Positions 1 to 8,305 of a DNA stretch of 21,420 nucleotides are shown here, in pieces. Each line of letters starts with the position of its first letter. Within the stretch, counting starts at the first letter, position 1. The notes beneath the pieces were generated by a model, which made no database searches, had not been told where the DNA came from, and saw only the letters and a list, made by a program, of their open reading frames with translations. The stretch spans positions 1 through 21,420 of the forward strand of contig JBOHTO010000159.1 of the NCBI GenBank assembly GCA_050733695.1, written 5' to 3'. Source of the DNA: JBOHTO01 sp050733695. GTDB taxonomy: Bacteria; Gemmatimonadota; Gemmatimonadetes; Gemmatimonadales; Gemmatimonadaceae. The position numbers and the translations under genes are program-made.

Positions 1-61
1 GGAGTGTGGCGAGCGCGGCCAGGGCGACGACCGTTCGTGCGCGCGGACGCATCGGATGCAT
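1..61 (-). CDS. 5' end of an exported protein (partial, runs off left edge)
   Basis: An open frame starts at the ATG at 61-59, or at an in-frame ATG at 52-50, and leaves the window at base 1. The visible residues read MRPRARTVVALAALATL from the second ATG. That is a basic start followed by a hydrophobic run, as expected for a signal peptide. Only about 20 codons are visible, so no family can be named. It is separated from the symporter gene by about 230 bases of repeat-containing DNA, so it may or may not belong to the same transcript. Confidence 0.4.
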   Translation of the reverse strand, partial: MHPMRPRARTVVALAALATL

Positions 62-76
62 TATACCGCCTCCCTT

Positions 77-247
77 GTCATGATTCCCGCGACACATTCT
101 CCGCTGTCATTCCCGCGACCCTACCACCCGCAACGTCATTCCCTCGAAAGCGGGGATCCATTCTTCATCCCTGCCTCCCATCCAGTCCCGCTCCCCGCGC
201 GTCGTCACCTCCCGCCCCCTGTCGTCAATCCCGCGAAAGCGGAATCC
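77..247. repeat. Degenerate palindromic repeat cluster (CATTCCCGCGAAAGCGGGAATCC type)
   Basis: The gap between the symporter stop and the left-edge gene holds several decayed copies of one short palindromic motif. The best copies are at 135-160 (GTCATTCCCTCGAAAGCGG then GGATCCA) and 224-247 (GTCAATCCCGCGAAAGCGG then AATCC). Partial copies, GTCATGATTCCCGCGA and GTCATTCCCGCGACC, lie at about 77-92 and 106-120. Each full copy can fold on itself through CCCGC/GCGGG-like arms. Similar REP-like families occur in many high-GC genomes. Here they lie just past the last gene of the operon, where they could end or stabilise the transcript. Confidence 0.6.
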
Positions 248-294
248 GTTTTCCTGTTCTCTCGTCGGCAACACCCCGTACGAATCCGGGATGA

Positions 295-1914
295 TCATCC
301 ACGGAAATACAGCCACTCGAGTCCGACGAGCATCGCGACGACGATGCTCAGAACGATGTCGACACGCCGCCAGCTCGCACCATGCACGCTCGGTTCGACG
401 TCCTCCGTCGTTGCGAAGGTGATACCCGCCAACTGCTCGTTGGTCGGCGCCGGCGCGCTCAGGCTCGCGACCACGAGCACCACCGTGCATACGACGAACA
501 GCAGCACGGCGAAGTGGAGGAAGTTGATGTCGGCGTATGCGAACAGCCACCCGTCGAGTGAGGCCTTGCCCAGCTCGGCCAGCAGCCGTCCCATGCCGAG
601 CACGAAGCCGGCGACGAGTGCAGCCATGGCGCCGCGCGCATTCACGCGGGTCCAGAACACGCCCCAGAGAAAGACGGCGGCGATCGGCGGCGCGATGTAC
701 GCCTGAACGCTCTGCAGATACTGGTACAACTGTCCCGAGATGAGCTGCATCAGCGGGATCCAGAGCAGGCCGAGGCCGACGAGCACCGCGGTGGACCCCT
801 GTCCGATCAGCACGAGCCGTTGTTCCGACGCCGCCGGGTGCAGCTTCCTGTACACGTCCCAGGTGATGAGCGTGGAGCAGGAATTGAACACCGAGGAGAG
901 TGAGCTCATGAGCGCCGCAAGCAGCCCTGCCACGACGATCCCCTTGAGCCCGACCGGCAGCAGTTCGGCGACCAGCGTCGGTAGCGCCTGATCGGCGCTG
1001 CCGAGCGTGAGCCGACCCTGCTCTGCGAGCGCGTACGCGATCACACCCGGAATCACGAAGATGAACAGCGGCAGGAGCTTGAGGAATCCGGCGAAGATCG
1101 TTCCGCGGCGGGCCTCGTCCTGGTTCTCCGCCGACAGTACGCGCTGTACGATGAACTGATCCGTACACCAGTACCACACACCGAGGATGGGCGCGCCGAA
1201 GAGTATGCCCGTCCAGGGGAACGCCGGGTCGGAAACCGGCTTCCACAGACTCATGAAGTCCGGGCCGACGGTGTCCACCATCTCACCCCAGCCACCCAGC
1301 CGCGAGAGTCCAACGACCGTGACCGTGACCGCGCCGCCGATCAGCACGAACATCTGCACCATGTCCGTATAGAGCACGGCACGCAGACCACCGAACACCG
1401 TGTACACCCCCGTCGCGACCACCACGATGAGCGCACCCGTCCAGAAGTCGATCCCCATCAGCGCCTCGAACACTATGCCGCCGGCCGCGATGGTGACCGA
1501 TATCTTGGTCAGCACGTAGGCGATGATGGATACGATCGCAAGGTACCAACGCGCACCCGACGAGTACCGGCGCTCGAGAAACTCCGGCATGGTGTACACG
1601 CCGCTCCGCAGATAGAAGGGCACGAAGACCCAGCCGAGGACGAGCAGCACGAGCGCGGCGAGTATCTCGAACTGCGCGACGGCGACACCGCTCGCGGCTC
1701 CCGTTCCGGCAAGTCCGACCAGATGCTCGGAGCCGATGTTGGAGGCAAAGAGCGACGCGCCGACTATGAACCACCCCACGTTGCGCCCAGCCAGGAAGTA
1801 ATCAGCGGAGCTGTCGCGCGAGCGTTCGCGCCAGGATGCCCATATCGCAACTCCGAATGTGAGGGCGAAGTACAGCCCGATTACCAACCAGTCCAGCCAC
1901 ACGAGTTGTCCCAC
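295..1914 (-). CDS. SGLT-type sodium/sugar symporter (SSS family)
   Basis: A 539-residue inner-membrane protein of the solute:sodium symporter family, with about 14 hydrophobic segments spread over its length. The N-terminal signature ADYFLAGRNVGWFIVGASLF (about residues 37-56), then SNIGSEHLVGLAGTGAASG and GVYTMPEFLERRY, is typical of the Na+/glucose (SGLT) branch rather than the proline (PutP) branch. The start is a GTG at 1914, chosen because GGAGG lies 8 bases upstream. It is the last gene of the operon, 65 bases after the FGE gene. Its likely job is to bring in the glucose or short oligosaccharide released by the GH144 and GH3 enzymes. Length is normal for the family and no disruption is seen. 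The exact sugar is inferred. Confidence 0.9.
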   Translation of the reverse strand: MGQLVWLDWLVIGLYFALTFGVAIWASWRERSRDSSADYFLAGRNVGWFIVGASLFASNIGSEHLVGLAGTGAASGVAVAQFEILAALVLLVLGWVFVPFYLRSGVYTMPEFLERRYSSGARWYLAIVSIIAYVLTKISVTIAAGGIVFEALMGIDFWTGALIVVVATGVYTVFGGLRAVLYTDMVQMFVLIGGAVTVTVVGLSRLGGWGEMVDTVGPDFMSLWKPVSDPAFPWTGILFGAPILGVWYWCTDQFIVQRVLSAENQDEARRGTIFAGFLKLLPLFIFVIPGVIAYALAEQGRLTLGSADQALPTLVAELLPVGLKGIVVAGLLAALMSSLSSVFNSCSTLITWDVYRKLHPAASEQRLVLIGQGSTAVLVGLGLLWIPLMQLISGQLYQYLQSVQAYIAPPIAAVFLWGVFWTRVNARGAMAALVAGFVLGMGRLLAELGKASLDGWLFAYADINFLHFAVLLFVVCTVVLVVASLSAPAPTNEQLAGITFATTEDVEPSVHGASWRRVDIVLSIVVAMLVGLEWLYFRG

Positions 1915-1979
1915 GGCCTGCCTCCATCAGCGAATCCTGCGGGGGTAGACGACGCTGCTGTCGGTAACGCGCGGTCGCG

Positions 1980-2930
1980 TCACTCGGCGGGGATGTCCTG
2001 CACCAGCCGGAAGCCCACGTGAAAGAGCGCTGTCTCCGGCGTGGAATGACTGCGCGCCGAAACGCGGTAACCGTGGCAGTAGGATTCGTGGCACAGAAAC
2101 GAGCCGCCGCGCTGCGCTCTCTCGCTGCGCGCATCGGGGGGCCGGCGGAACTCGCGGTCGCGCTGTGAATACGGGCGGAACCAGTCGGCGGTCCACTGCC
2201 ACACGTTGCCACCCATGTCCGTGAGGCCGAGCCCTGTCGCACCGAAAGCACCGACTGGTGAAGTGTACAGGTAGCCGTCCTCCCCGCTGTTGTGTTGCGG
2301 GAAGCTCCCCTGCCACGTATTCGCCCCGTGCACGCCGCCGGTCACCAGCGTGCTCCCCCATGCATAGCGATCGCGGTTGTCGCGCGCGCCGCGCGCTGCA
2401 TGCTCCCACTCCACCTCTGTCGGGAGACGCTTGCCGGTCCAGCGCGCGTACGCCGTCGCGTCGTTCCAGGACACCTGGGTCACGGGGTGATCGTCCGGCG
2501 CGGCGGGTGTCGCCGGTCCGCGCGGGTGGCGCCAGTCGGCACCATCGACAAGCCGCCACTGCCGCAGCCCGGTATCGAAGACGCCCGCACTTCCGAAATG
2601 CTCCGCTTCAGTGACGTGACCGGTTGCATCCACGAAGGAGCGGAACTGCGCGACCGTGACGGGATGCACGTCCATGAAGAATGCCTGCACTCGCGCGCTG
2701 AACACCGGGCGCTCGACTGGCATTCCATGCTCGGACCCGATGTGCGTGGTGCCCCCCGGGACGTACACCATCCCCTGCGGCACGGTGAGGCCGGCAGGGA
2801 CCGGAGCGATGCCGGTGTCCAGCCTTCCTCCACCGCGCGATGCCACGAGCCCCGCCGCGCCGAGCGTACCCGCGATGGCCGCGAGCGCGATGCCGCGTGC
2901 GAGCGCCGGACGCGAGGCGCAGCGAGTCAC
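1980..2930 (-). CDS. Formylglycine-generating enzyme (SUMF1/FGE family), exported or membrane-anchored
   Basis: A 316-residue FGE-sulfatase domain protein that would oxidise the active-site cysteine of a type I sulfatase to formylglycine. The two catalytic cysteines of genuine FGEs are present in RGGSFLCHESYCHGYR (Cys280 and Cys285), followed by SARSHSTPE and HVGFR, as in characterised FGEs. This separates it from general SUMF1-like or EgtB-like proteins. I chose the GTG at 2930 because it overlaps the sulfatase stop (GTGA), the same coupling as at neighbouring junctions; a start at 3014 would overlap the sulfatase by 88 bases. From this start, an arginine-containing N-terminus and the hydrophobic run GIALAAIAGTLGAAGLVA (about residues 13-30) suggest a signal peptide or anchor. 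The client is almost certainly the adjacent CSPSR sulfatase. Confidence 0.88.
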   Translation of the reverse strand: MTRCASRPALARGIALAAIAGTLGAAGLVASRGGGRLDTGIAPVPAGLTVPQGMVYVPGGTTHIGSEHGMPVERPVFSARVQAFFMDVHPVTVAQFRSFVDATGHVTEAEHFGSAGVFDTGLRQWRLVDGADWRHPRGPATPAAPDDHPVTQVSWNDATAYARWTGKRLPTEVEWEHAARGARDNRDRYAWGSTLVTGGVHGANTWQGSFPQHNSGEDGYLYTSPVGAFGATGLGLTDMGGNVWQWTADWFRPYSQRDREFRRPPDARSERAQRGGSFLCHESYCHGYRVSARSHSTPETALFHVGFRLVQDIPAE

Positions 2931-4432
2931 GGCAGCCGGCGCTCCGATGCCTGAAAGTCCGTCGACCGCCGGAGCGGGATCTTCATCCCATCCGTTGCCT
3001 CCAGCCGCTCCCACATGCGATCGCGCATCGAGCGCGCGCGATCACCGAACGCCGGCACCGCGATCAGGTTATGTCGTTCATCCGGATCGGTTTCGAGATC
3101 GAACAGCTCGTTCGTATCCCAGATGCCGTGGTAGAAGATGAACTTGTAGCGATCATCGCGGAGCGCGAACACCGTGGGTGTATGCGGGAAGGCGTACTCC
3201 CAGTAGTACTCGTACAGCAGTTCCGTACTCCATGCCGCAGAATCGCCACGCAGCAGGGGGAGCACCGAGCGGCCGTCCATCTTCCATGGTGCCTGCGCGC
3301 CGGCGAGATCGAGCATCGTGGGAGCGATGTCGATGTTGCGAACCATGCCCTCGATCTTCGAACCGGGTTCGATGACTCCCGGCGCCCAGGCGAGCATCGG
3401 TACACGAATCGATTCCTCGTATGCGTGCCTCTTGTCGATGAGCCCGTGCTCGCCGAGTGAGAACCCGTTGTCGCTCGTGTAGATCACGAGCGTCGAACGG
3501 GCGAGCCCCGACTCCTCCAGGTAATCGAGTATCCGCCCGATGCTCTCGTCCAGAGCGAGCAGCGTCTCGGCATAGCGGCGATAGAACTCGTCGAACTCGA
3601 ACTGACCGTGGTACGCGTAATCCACGCCGTGCCAGCCGTAGCGTTGCGCGCGCGCCCACCGCGGCAGCGCCAGCATGTTCCGGTCAGTCTTCATCATCGT
3701 CGCCGGATACTCGATGGCCGCGCTGGCGTAGCGATCCCGGTGGCGCGGCGCGGGCACGAACTCCGCGTGCGTCGCCTTGTGCGACAGGATCAGGAAGAAG
3801 GGCTTGTCGCCCGACTCTGCCCTCCGCTGCCGCAGCCAATCGAGCGCGTAGTCTGTGAGGATGTCGGTGGTGTATCCCTCTTCCTTCCGCCGCTCACCGT
3901 CGACGTTGAGCAGAGGATCGGTGTACGTGCCCTGCCCGCGGAAGCTCACCCAGCGATCGAAGCCGGCGCGCGGCTGATCGCTCCCCTCACTCTCGCCCAT
4001 GTGCCACTTGCCCATGTACGCCGTGGCGTAGCCGGCCCGCTGCAGATACTGCGGGAAGAATTCCGTACCGGGCGGAATGGGAGAGGTGTTGTCGACTACG
4101 CCATGCCGGTGCGCGTACTGTCCCGTGAGGATCGAGGCTCGGCTCGGCGAGCAGAGCGAGGTGGTGACGAACGCGTTCTGAACGTGAGCGCCTTCCGCGG
4201 CCATGCGGTCCATCGCCGGGGTTTCAAGAAAATCCGGCGCGCGCTCCATGAACCCCATGAAGTCGTAGCGGTGGTCGTCGCTGAGAATGAAGACGACGTT
4301 GCGAGCCGCCGAACGCTGTCCCTGCGCCGCGGCGGTCGCGGCGGTCGCGGCGGTCGCGGCGGACGCGGCGAGCCAGGGGAACGCCAGCGCGAGTAGCACG
4401 GGATGCAGGCGGCGACACGTGCTCGAGCTCAT
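2927..4432 (-). CDS. Secreted type I sulfatase (formylglycine-dependent, S1 family)
   Basis: A 501-residue sulfatase of the alkaline phosphatase superfamily. The N-terminus carries a signal peptide with an alanine/threonine-rich tail. The metal-binding SDDHR (Asp52, Asp53) begins the mature domain, and the formylglycine motif C-S-P-S-R is at residues 94-98, followed by ASILTGQYAHRHGV. A second metal-site motif, YTSDNGF, lies in the middle. The sequence around FFLILSHKATHAEFVPAPRH resembles the N-acetylglucosamine-6-sulfatase-like S1 branch, but the substrate cannot be fixed from sequence. Its ATG overlaps the GH3 stop (ATGA) and its own stop overlaps the FGE start. Within this operon it probably removes a sulfate, or conceivably a phospho-diester substituent, from the glycan before or during hydrolysis. 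Confidence 0.92.
   Translation of the reverse strand: MSSSTCRRLHPVLLALAFPWLAASAATAATAATAAAQGQRSAARNVVFILSDDHRYDFMGFMERAPDFLETPAMDRMAAEGAHVQNAFVTTSLCSPSRASILTGQYAHRHGVVDNTSPIPPGTEFFPQYLQRAGYATAYMGKWHMGESEGSDQPRAGFDRWVSFRGQGTYTDPLLNVDGERRKEEGYTTDILTDYALDWLRQRRAESGDKPFFLILSHKATHAEFVPAPRHRDRYASAAIEYPATMMKTDRNMLALPRWARAQRYGWHGVDYAYHGQFEFDEFYRRYAETLLALDESIGRILDYLEESGLARSTLVIYTSDNGFSLGEHGLIDKRHAYEESIRVPMLAWAPGVIEPGSKIEGMVRNIDIAPTMLDLAGAQAPWKMDGRSVLPLLRGDSAAWSTELLYEYYWEYAFPHTPTVFALRDDRYKFIFYHGIWDTNELFDLETDPDERHNLIAVPAFGDRARSMRDRMWERLEATDGMKIPLRRSTDFQASERRLP
4332..4366. repeat. 9-bp tandem repeat in the sulfatase signal-peptide region
   Basis: About four imperfect copies of GCGGTCGCG run in tandem; the last copy has one changed base. 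On the minus strand they encode the repeated tripeptide Ala-Ala-Thr (residues about 25-36) at the end of the sulfatase signal peptide. Because the unit is three codons, gain or loss of copies keeps the frame and would only change the length around the cleavage region. Confidence 0.7.
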
Positions 4433-6789
4433 CGCTTCTCCTCCGCCCCGGTTCCGATGCGGACCTCACGCGGGACCGCGGAGCGAATCGGTCCCAGCTG
4501 CGCGCCATCGGTCACCTCGAAGCGCGCCTCCCTCTCCACCGCCGAGTTCGTCCCCACCCAGAGCGTGAAGGTACCCGGCTCGATGATGCGCTGCATGGTC
4601 GCGTCGCGAAAGGCGAGGTCCTCGGCCGTGATGTCAAAGGATACGGTAGCCGCTTCGTTCGGGTCCAGCGAAACGCGTCTGAATCCGCGCAGCTCCTTCA
4701 CCGGACGCGTGACGCTGGCCACATCATCGCGCAGGTACAACTGAACCACCTCGTCCCCCGCCCGGTTGCCGGTGTTCGTCACCGTCACCTCAACGCTGAG
4801 CGTGTCGGTCGCAGTCATGCGCGTCGCGCCGAGCCGCAGTTCGCTGTAGGAGAACGTCGTGTAGCTCAACCCGTGGCCGAAAGGGTAGAGCGGTGTCCAC
4901 GGGACGTCGAGATACTTGGACGTGTACTTGTCGGTGGGCGAGGGCGGCCGTCCCGTGTTCTTGTGCGCGTAGTAGATCGGGATCTGCCCCGTCACCCGCG
5001 GGAAGGTGATCGGCAGCTTTCCGCCCGGGTTCACGTCGCCGAACAGGACGTCGGCCACCGCCGGCCCCATCTGCACGCCGAGGTACCACGCTTCGAGGAT
5101 CGCGGGAATGCTGTCCGCGAGCCACGGGATCGCGAGCGGACGTCCATTCATGAGCACGACGGCGATCGGCTTCCCCGTGGCGCGAATCGCGCGCGCGAGA
5201 TCGAGCTGCACTCCGGGAAGGTCGATCGTCGCCCGATTGCTCGCCTCCGCGCTCATGTCCTGCGTCTCACCGAGCACGAGCACGACTGCGTCCGCCTGCC
5301 GCGCCGCGCGCACTGCTTCCGCGAACCCGCTCGTATCGGGCCCGCGCACATCCGCGCCCGGCGCGTAGAGCACCTTCGTAGCCGGCGATACGGCACGGCG
5401 GATTCCGTCGAGCACGGTTACCGCATCTTCGGGCTGTCCCGCCGCGGCCCAGGAACCCAGCGCGGAGCGCGCGTCGCCGGCGAGCGTTCCGATCACGGCG
5501 AGCGTAGCGATGTCGTCGCGGAGCGGGAGTACGTCGCCGTCATTCTTCAGCAGAACGATGGACCTGCTCGCCACCTCGCGCGCGGCGGCGATGTGCTCCG
5601 GCGTGAGTGTCGCCGCACGCTCGCGCGCCGGGTCGCTGTAGCGATATGGGTCGTCGAACAGTCCGAGCACGTACTTCGCGCGCAGGACGCGGCTCACCGC
5701 GTCATCGACCTGCGACTCCCGCACGGTGCCGGCGCGGACGAGCGCCGGCAGCTCGGCGAGGTAGATGCCGCTCACCATGTCGATGTCCACCCCGGCGCGC
5801 AGGGCCAGCGCACCCGCTTCCGCCGCATTCGCCGCGACACCGTGCGCTATCAGCTCCCTGATTCCCGTATAGTCGCTCACGAGGACACCGTCGAAGCCCC
5901 AATCGTCGCGCAGAAGATCCTCGATGAGATGCCGGTGCGCGTGCATCGGGATTCCATCGACCTCGTTGAACGCCGCCATGATCGACCCGACGCCTGCATC
6001 GACTGCGGCGTGAAAGGGCGGCAGGTAGACGCCGTGCAACGTTCGGGCGGAGATGTCTACTGTGTTGTAGTCGCGCCCGCCTTCCGCGCCTCCGTAGGCG
6101 GCGTAGTGCTTCGCCGTGGCCAGCATTGTCGCGCGGTCGCGCAGATCGTCGCCCTGGAAACCGCGAACGCGCGCCACGGCCATGACGGATCCGAGATACG
6201 GATCTTCACCCGCGCCCTCGACGACGCGCCCCCAGCGCGGATCGCGTGCGATGTCGACCATTGGCGCGTACGTCCAGTGCAGGCCGTGTGCAGTCGCCTC
6301 GATCGCGGCGATGCGCGCCGACCGTTCGACGGCAGCCGGATCCCAGCTCGCCGCCTCCGCGAGCGGGACGGGGAAGATCGTGCGGAAGCCGTGGATGACG
6401 TCGTGCGCGAAGAGGAGCGGGATGCCGAGCCGAGTCTCCTCGACCGCGATGCGCTGGAGATCGCGCGTGTACGCGGCGCCGAAGATTCCGAGGAACGAGC
6501 CGACCTTGCCGGCGCGGATCTCGGCTTCGCCACCCTCCGGAACGCGCGGACCTGTTTCGCTCCAGCCGCCGCGGTACTGCGTGAGCTGGCCGACTTTCTC
6601 CTCGAGTGTCATCAGTGAGAGGAGGGAATCGGCGAATCGGTCGGCGGGCGAGATCTCCGTTCCCGGGGAGGGGACACCCGGCGGAGATGGTTCGATCGCG
6701 GGCTCCGGGGTCAATCCCGCCGGGCGACACCCATCGGCGGAGAGTCCGCAGAGGATCGCGAGGGCGACCGATCGGCCGAAGCGCCTCAC
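4429..6789 (-). CDS. GH3 beta-glucosidase (BglX-like), exported
   Basis: A 786-residue glycoside hydrolase family 3 enzyme. The layout is the usual one: an N-terminal TIM-barrel domain, an alpha/beta sandwich domain, and a C-terminal fibronectin-III-like domain starting after GHGLSYTTFSYS. The nucleophile is Asp306 in GFDGVLVSDYTG, and the substrate-binding Lys-His is in KHYAAYGG (about 227-228). The start is the GTG at 6789, overlapping the GH144 stop as GTGA. It gives VRRFGRSVALAILCGLSADGC, a secretion signal with a non-standard possible lipobox at Cys21. A start at 6903 is open but would overlap the previous gene by over 100 bases. GH3 enzymes include beta-1,2-glucosidases, so with GH144 next door release of glucose from sophoro-oligosaccharides is likely but inferred. 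Confidence 0.93.
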   Translation of the reverse strand: MRRFGRSVALAILCGLSADGCRPAGLTPEPAIEPSPPGVPSPGTEISPADRFADSLLSLMTLEEKVGQLTQYRGGWSETGPRVPEGGEAEIRAGKVGSFLGIFGAAYTRDLQRIAVEETRLGIPLLFAHDVIHGFRTIFPVPLAEAASWDPAAVERSARIAAIEATAHGLHWTYAPMVDIARDPRWGRVVEGAGEDPYLGSVMAVARVRGFQGDDLRDRATMLATAKHYAAYGGAEGGRDYNTVDISARTLHGVYLPPFHAAVDAGVGSIMAAFNEVDGIPMHAHRHLIEDLLRDDWGFDGVLVSDYTGIRELIAHGVAANAAEAGALALRAGVDIDMVSGIYLAELPALVRAGTVRESQVDDAVSRVLRAKYVLGLFDDPYRYSDPARERAATLTPEHIAAAREVASRSIVLLKNDGDVLPLRDDIATLAVIGTLAGDARSALGSWAAAGQPEDAVTVLDGIRRAVSPATKVLYAPGADVRGPDTSGFAEAVRAARQADAVVLVLGETQDMSAEASNRATIDLPGVQLDLARAIRATGKPIAVVLMNGRPLAIPWLADSIPAILEAWYLGVQMGPAVADVLFGDVNPGGKLPITFPRVTGQIPIYYAHKNTGRPPSPTDKYTSKYLDVPWTPLYPFGHGLSYTTFSYSELRLGATRMTATDTLSVEVTVTNTGNRAGDEVVQLYLRDDVASVTRPVKELRGFRRVSLDPNEAATVSFDITAEDLAFRDATMQRIIEPGTFTLWVGTNSAVEREARFEVTDGAQLGPIRSAVPREVRIGTGAEEKR

Positions 6790-8249
6790 CCGTGATCGAG
6801 CTGCGAGCCGCTTGCGGCGCACCGGCCGGCGAGCCACCCGCCAGTGAACCCGGCGCGACATAGCCCCCGCACGACATACGGGTTCTCGCGCATGATCTCC
6901 CACACGAGATCGCTGCGATAGTTCTCTATCATGAGCAGGATCGGACCCTGATCGATTCCGAGATAATCGACATCGAACCAGCCGACGCCGGGCACCGTCG
7001 TGCCCTTCGAAGCCACTCCCGGCTCATCGAGCGTGAGGTTGAAGGCATCCCTGAAACCGTACTGAGCGTACAGGTTGCCGCCGGTACCGTCGCGCATGGC
7101 GCGGAGCGCGGGGATCGTGATCCCGGGCGCGAAGGGAACCGAGCCGCCCACGGCGGTGGGGGCGATCGTGCCATCATCGCGAAGGTCGTTTGCAGCAGCG
7201 CCGCGTGCCCAGTACCCGTGAAACTGTCGCTCCCGTCCGTCGATCGTCGCGCGGACGTCCCCGGGCCCGTCGCTCGCGGTGAGTCCCCAGATATTCTCGC
7301 CGTAGCCCTCCCAGCCATTCGGATTGTCGATCGCGTACGCGTGTTGCGCGAGCGTAGCACGGCGGGAGTTCTCGAAGTAGTCAATGCCGCGTGAGCGCAT
7401 GTACTCATCCTGGATTCCCCGGAAATCGATCCAGACGTGGGAATACTGATGGCCGAACAGGGGAGCGAAGTTGACGTGCGGCTGGCCGTAGAACTCCGCC
7501 CAGTCGTACGTGCTGGTGAACTCCTGCCACGACTCCGGCACGACAGGGTGCGTGGGCGAGCCCAGTGCCAGCACATACAGGAACATCGCCTCGTTGTAGC
7601 CATCATAGTCGGCCGCGATGAAGCCGGCCTCCGGGCGCCATCCCATCGAGATTTCAGGCGAACGGACGGAGGCCCAGTCCCACTCGACGCGCCGGTATAG
7701 CGAATCGGCCAGAGCGCGAATCTCTGCCTCGGCGGCGCTGCTGCCATCGAAGTACTGCTGCACGCAGAGCACGCCCATCAGGAGTAATCCGGTATCGATG
7801 GTGGAGAGCTCCACATTCCTGAAGCGGTGACCGGTGTTCATGTCGAGGAAGTGGTAGAAAAAGCCGCGGTACCCCGTCACTTCGTCGGGGCGGTCGGTCT
7901 GTGGCGCGTGCCAGAAGAAGCGCAGCGTGGTGAGCACGCGGTCGCGGGCCTCTGCGCGTGTGATCCACTCGCGCTCGACGCCGACGACGTAGGCCGTGAG
8001 TCCGAAGCCGACCGCCGCCACGCTGGAGAACGATGGAGTTGGCCAGCGATCCGGCACGAGACCGTTCGCGGGATTTGTGGTCTCCCAGAAGAAGAGGAAC
8101 GTGCGCTCCTGAACCTCATCGAGGAACGCGGTCTCGGTCTGGGTAACTTCGCCTGGCGTGCGCGGTCCGACCGGTGCGGACTGTGGTACGCAGGCAGGGA
8201 CCAGCGCCAGTGAAACGAGCGCGGACAGGATCCGACGTGGTGCTCGCAT
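6786..8249 (-). CDS. GH144-type glycoside hydrolase lipoprotein (endo-beta-1,2-glucanase family)
   Basis: A 487-residue protein with the glycoamylase-like (PF10091) fold now classed as GH144, whose characterised members cleave beta-1,2-glucan. Family motifs are GYRGFFYHFLDM (126-137), ELSTIDTGLLLMG (147-159), YWARGAAANDLRDDG and, near the C-terminus, GIDQGPILLMIENYR. The N-terminus MRAPRRILSALVSLALVPAC has a basic start, a hydrophobic core and a lipobox ending at Cys20, so it is probably an outer-membrane lipoprotein. Its stop overlaps the GH3 start. The ATG sits inside a 25-bp sequence duplicated from the upstream plug gene. Older annotation would call it a glucoamylase; family membership is sure, and beta-1,2 specificity is inferred from the family. 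Confidence 0.88.
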   Translation of the reverse strand: MRAPRRILSALVSLALVPACVPQSAPVGPRTPGEVTQTETAFLDEVQERTFLFFWETTNPANGLVPDRWPTPSFSSVAAVGFGLTAYVVGVEREWITRAEARDRVLTTLRFFWHAPQTDRPDEVTGYRGFFYHFLDMNTGHRFRNVELSTIDTGLLLMGVLCVQQYFDGSSAAEAEIRALADSLYRRVEWDWASVRSPEISMGWRPEAGFIAADYDGYNEAMFLYVLALGSPTHPVVPESWQEFTSTYDWAEFYGQPHVNFAPLFGHQYSHVWIDFRGIQDEYMRSRGIDYFENSRRATLAQHAYAIDNPNGWEGYGENIWGLTASDGPGDVRATIDGRERQFHGYWARGAAANDLRDDGTIAPTAVGGSVPFAPGITIPALRAMRDGTGGNLYAQYGFRDAFNLTLDEPGVASKGTTVPGVGWFDVDYLGIDQGPILLMIENYRSDLVWEIMRENPYVVRGLCRAGFTGGWLAGRCAASGSQLDHG

Positions 8250-8263
8250 CGTTCAGGATCTCG
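8239..8263. repeat. 25-bp direct repeat, copy 1 (covers the GH144 start codon)
   Basis: This 25-base stretch matches 8384-8408 at 24 of 25 positions, in the same orientation. Copy 2 encodes the conserved EILKDAST end of the TonB-plug motif. In copy 1 the same reading frame gives EILNDAST, but it is not part of the plug gene. Instead the copy contains the GH144 ATG (8249-8247) and its first codons in another frame. It looks like a local duplication that placed plug-derived DNA at the head of the glucanase gene. Confidence 0.75.
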
Positions 8264-8305
8264 CCTTGTTGGTTGTACGGAATTGTGGGCCCGGTTCCAT
8301 CTCGC

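Noticed and set aside
4873..6618. 581-codon open frame on the plus strand opposite the GH3 gene
   Set aside because: It is the GC-rich shadow of a clearly conserved GH3 gene, has no domain-like content and is rich in Arg/His/Val/Ala as antisense frames usually are.
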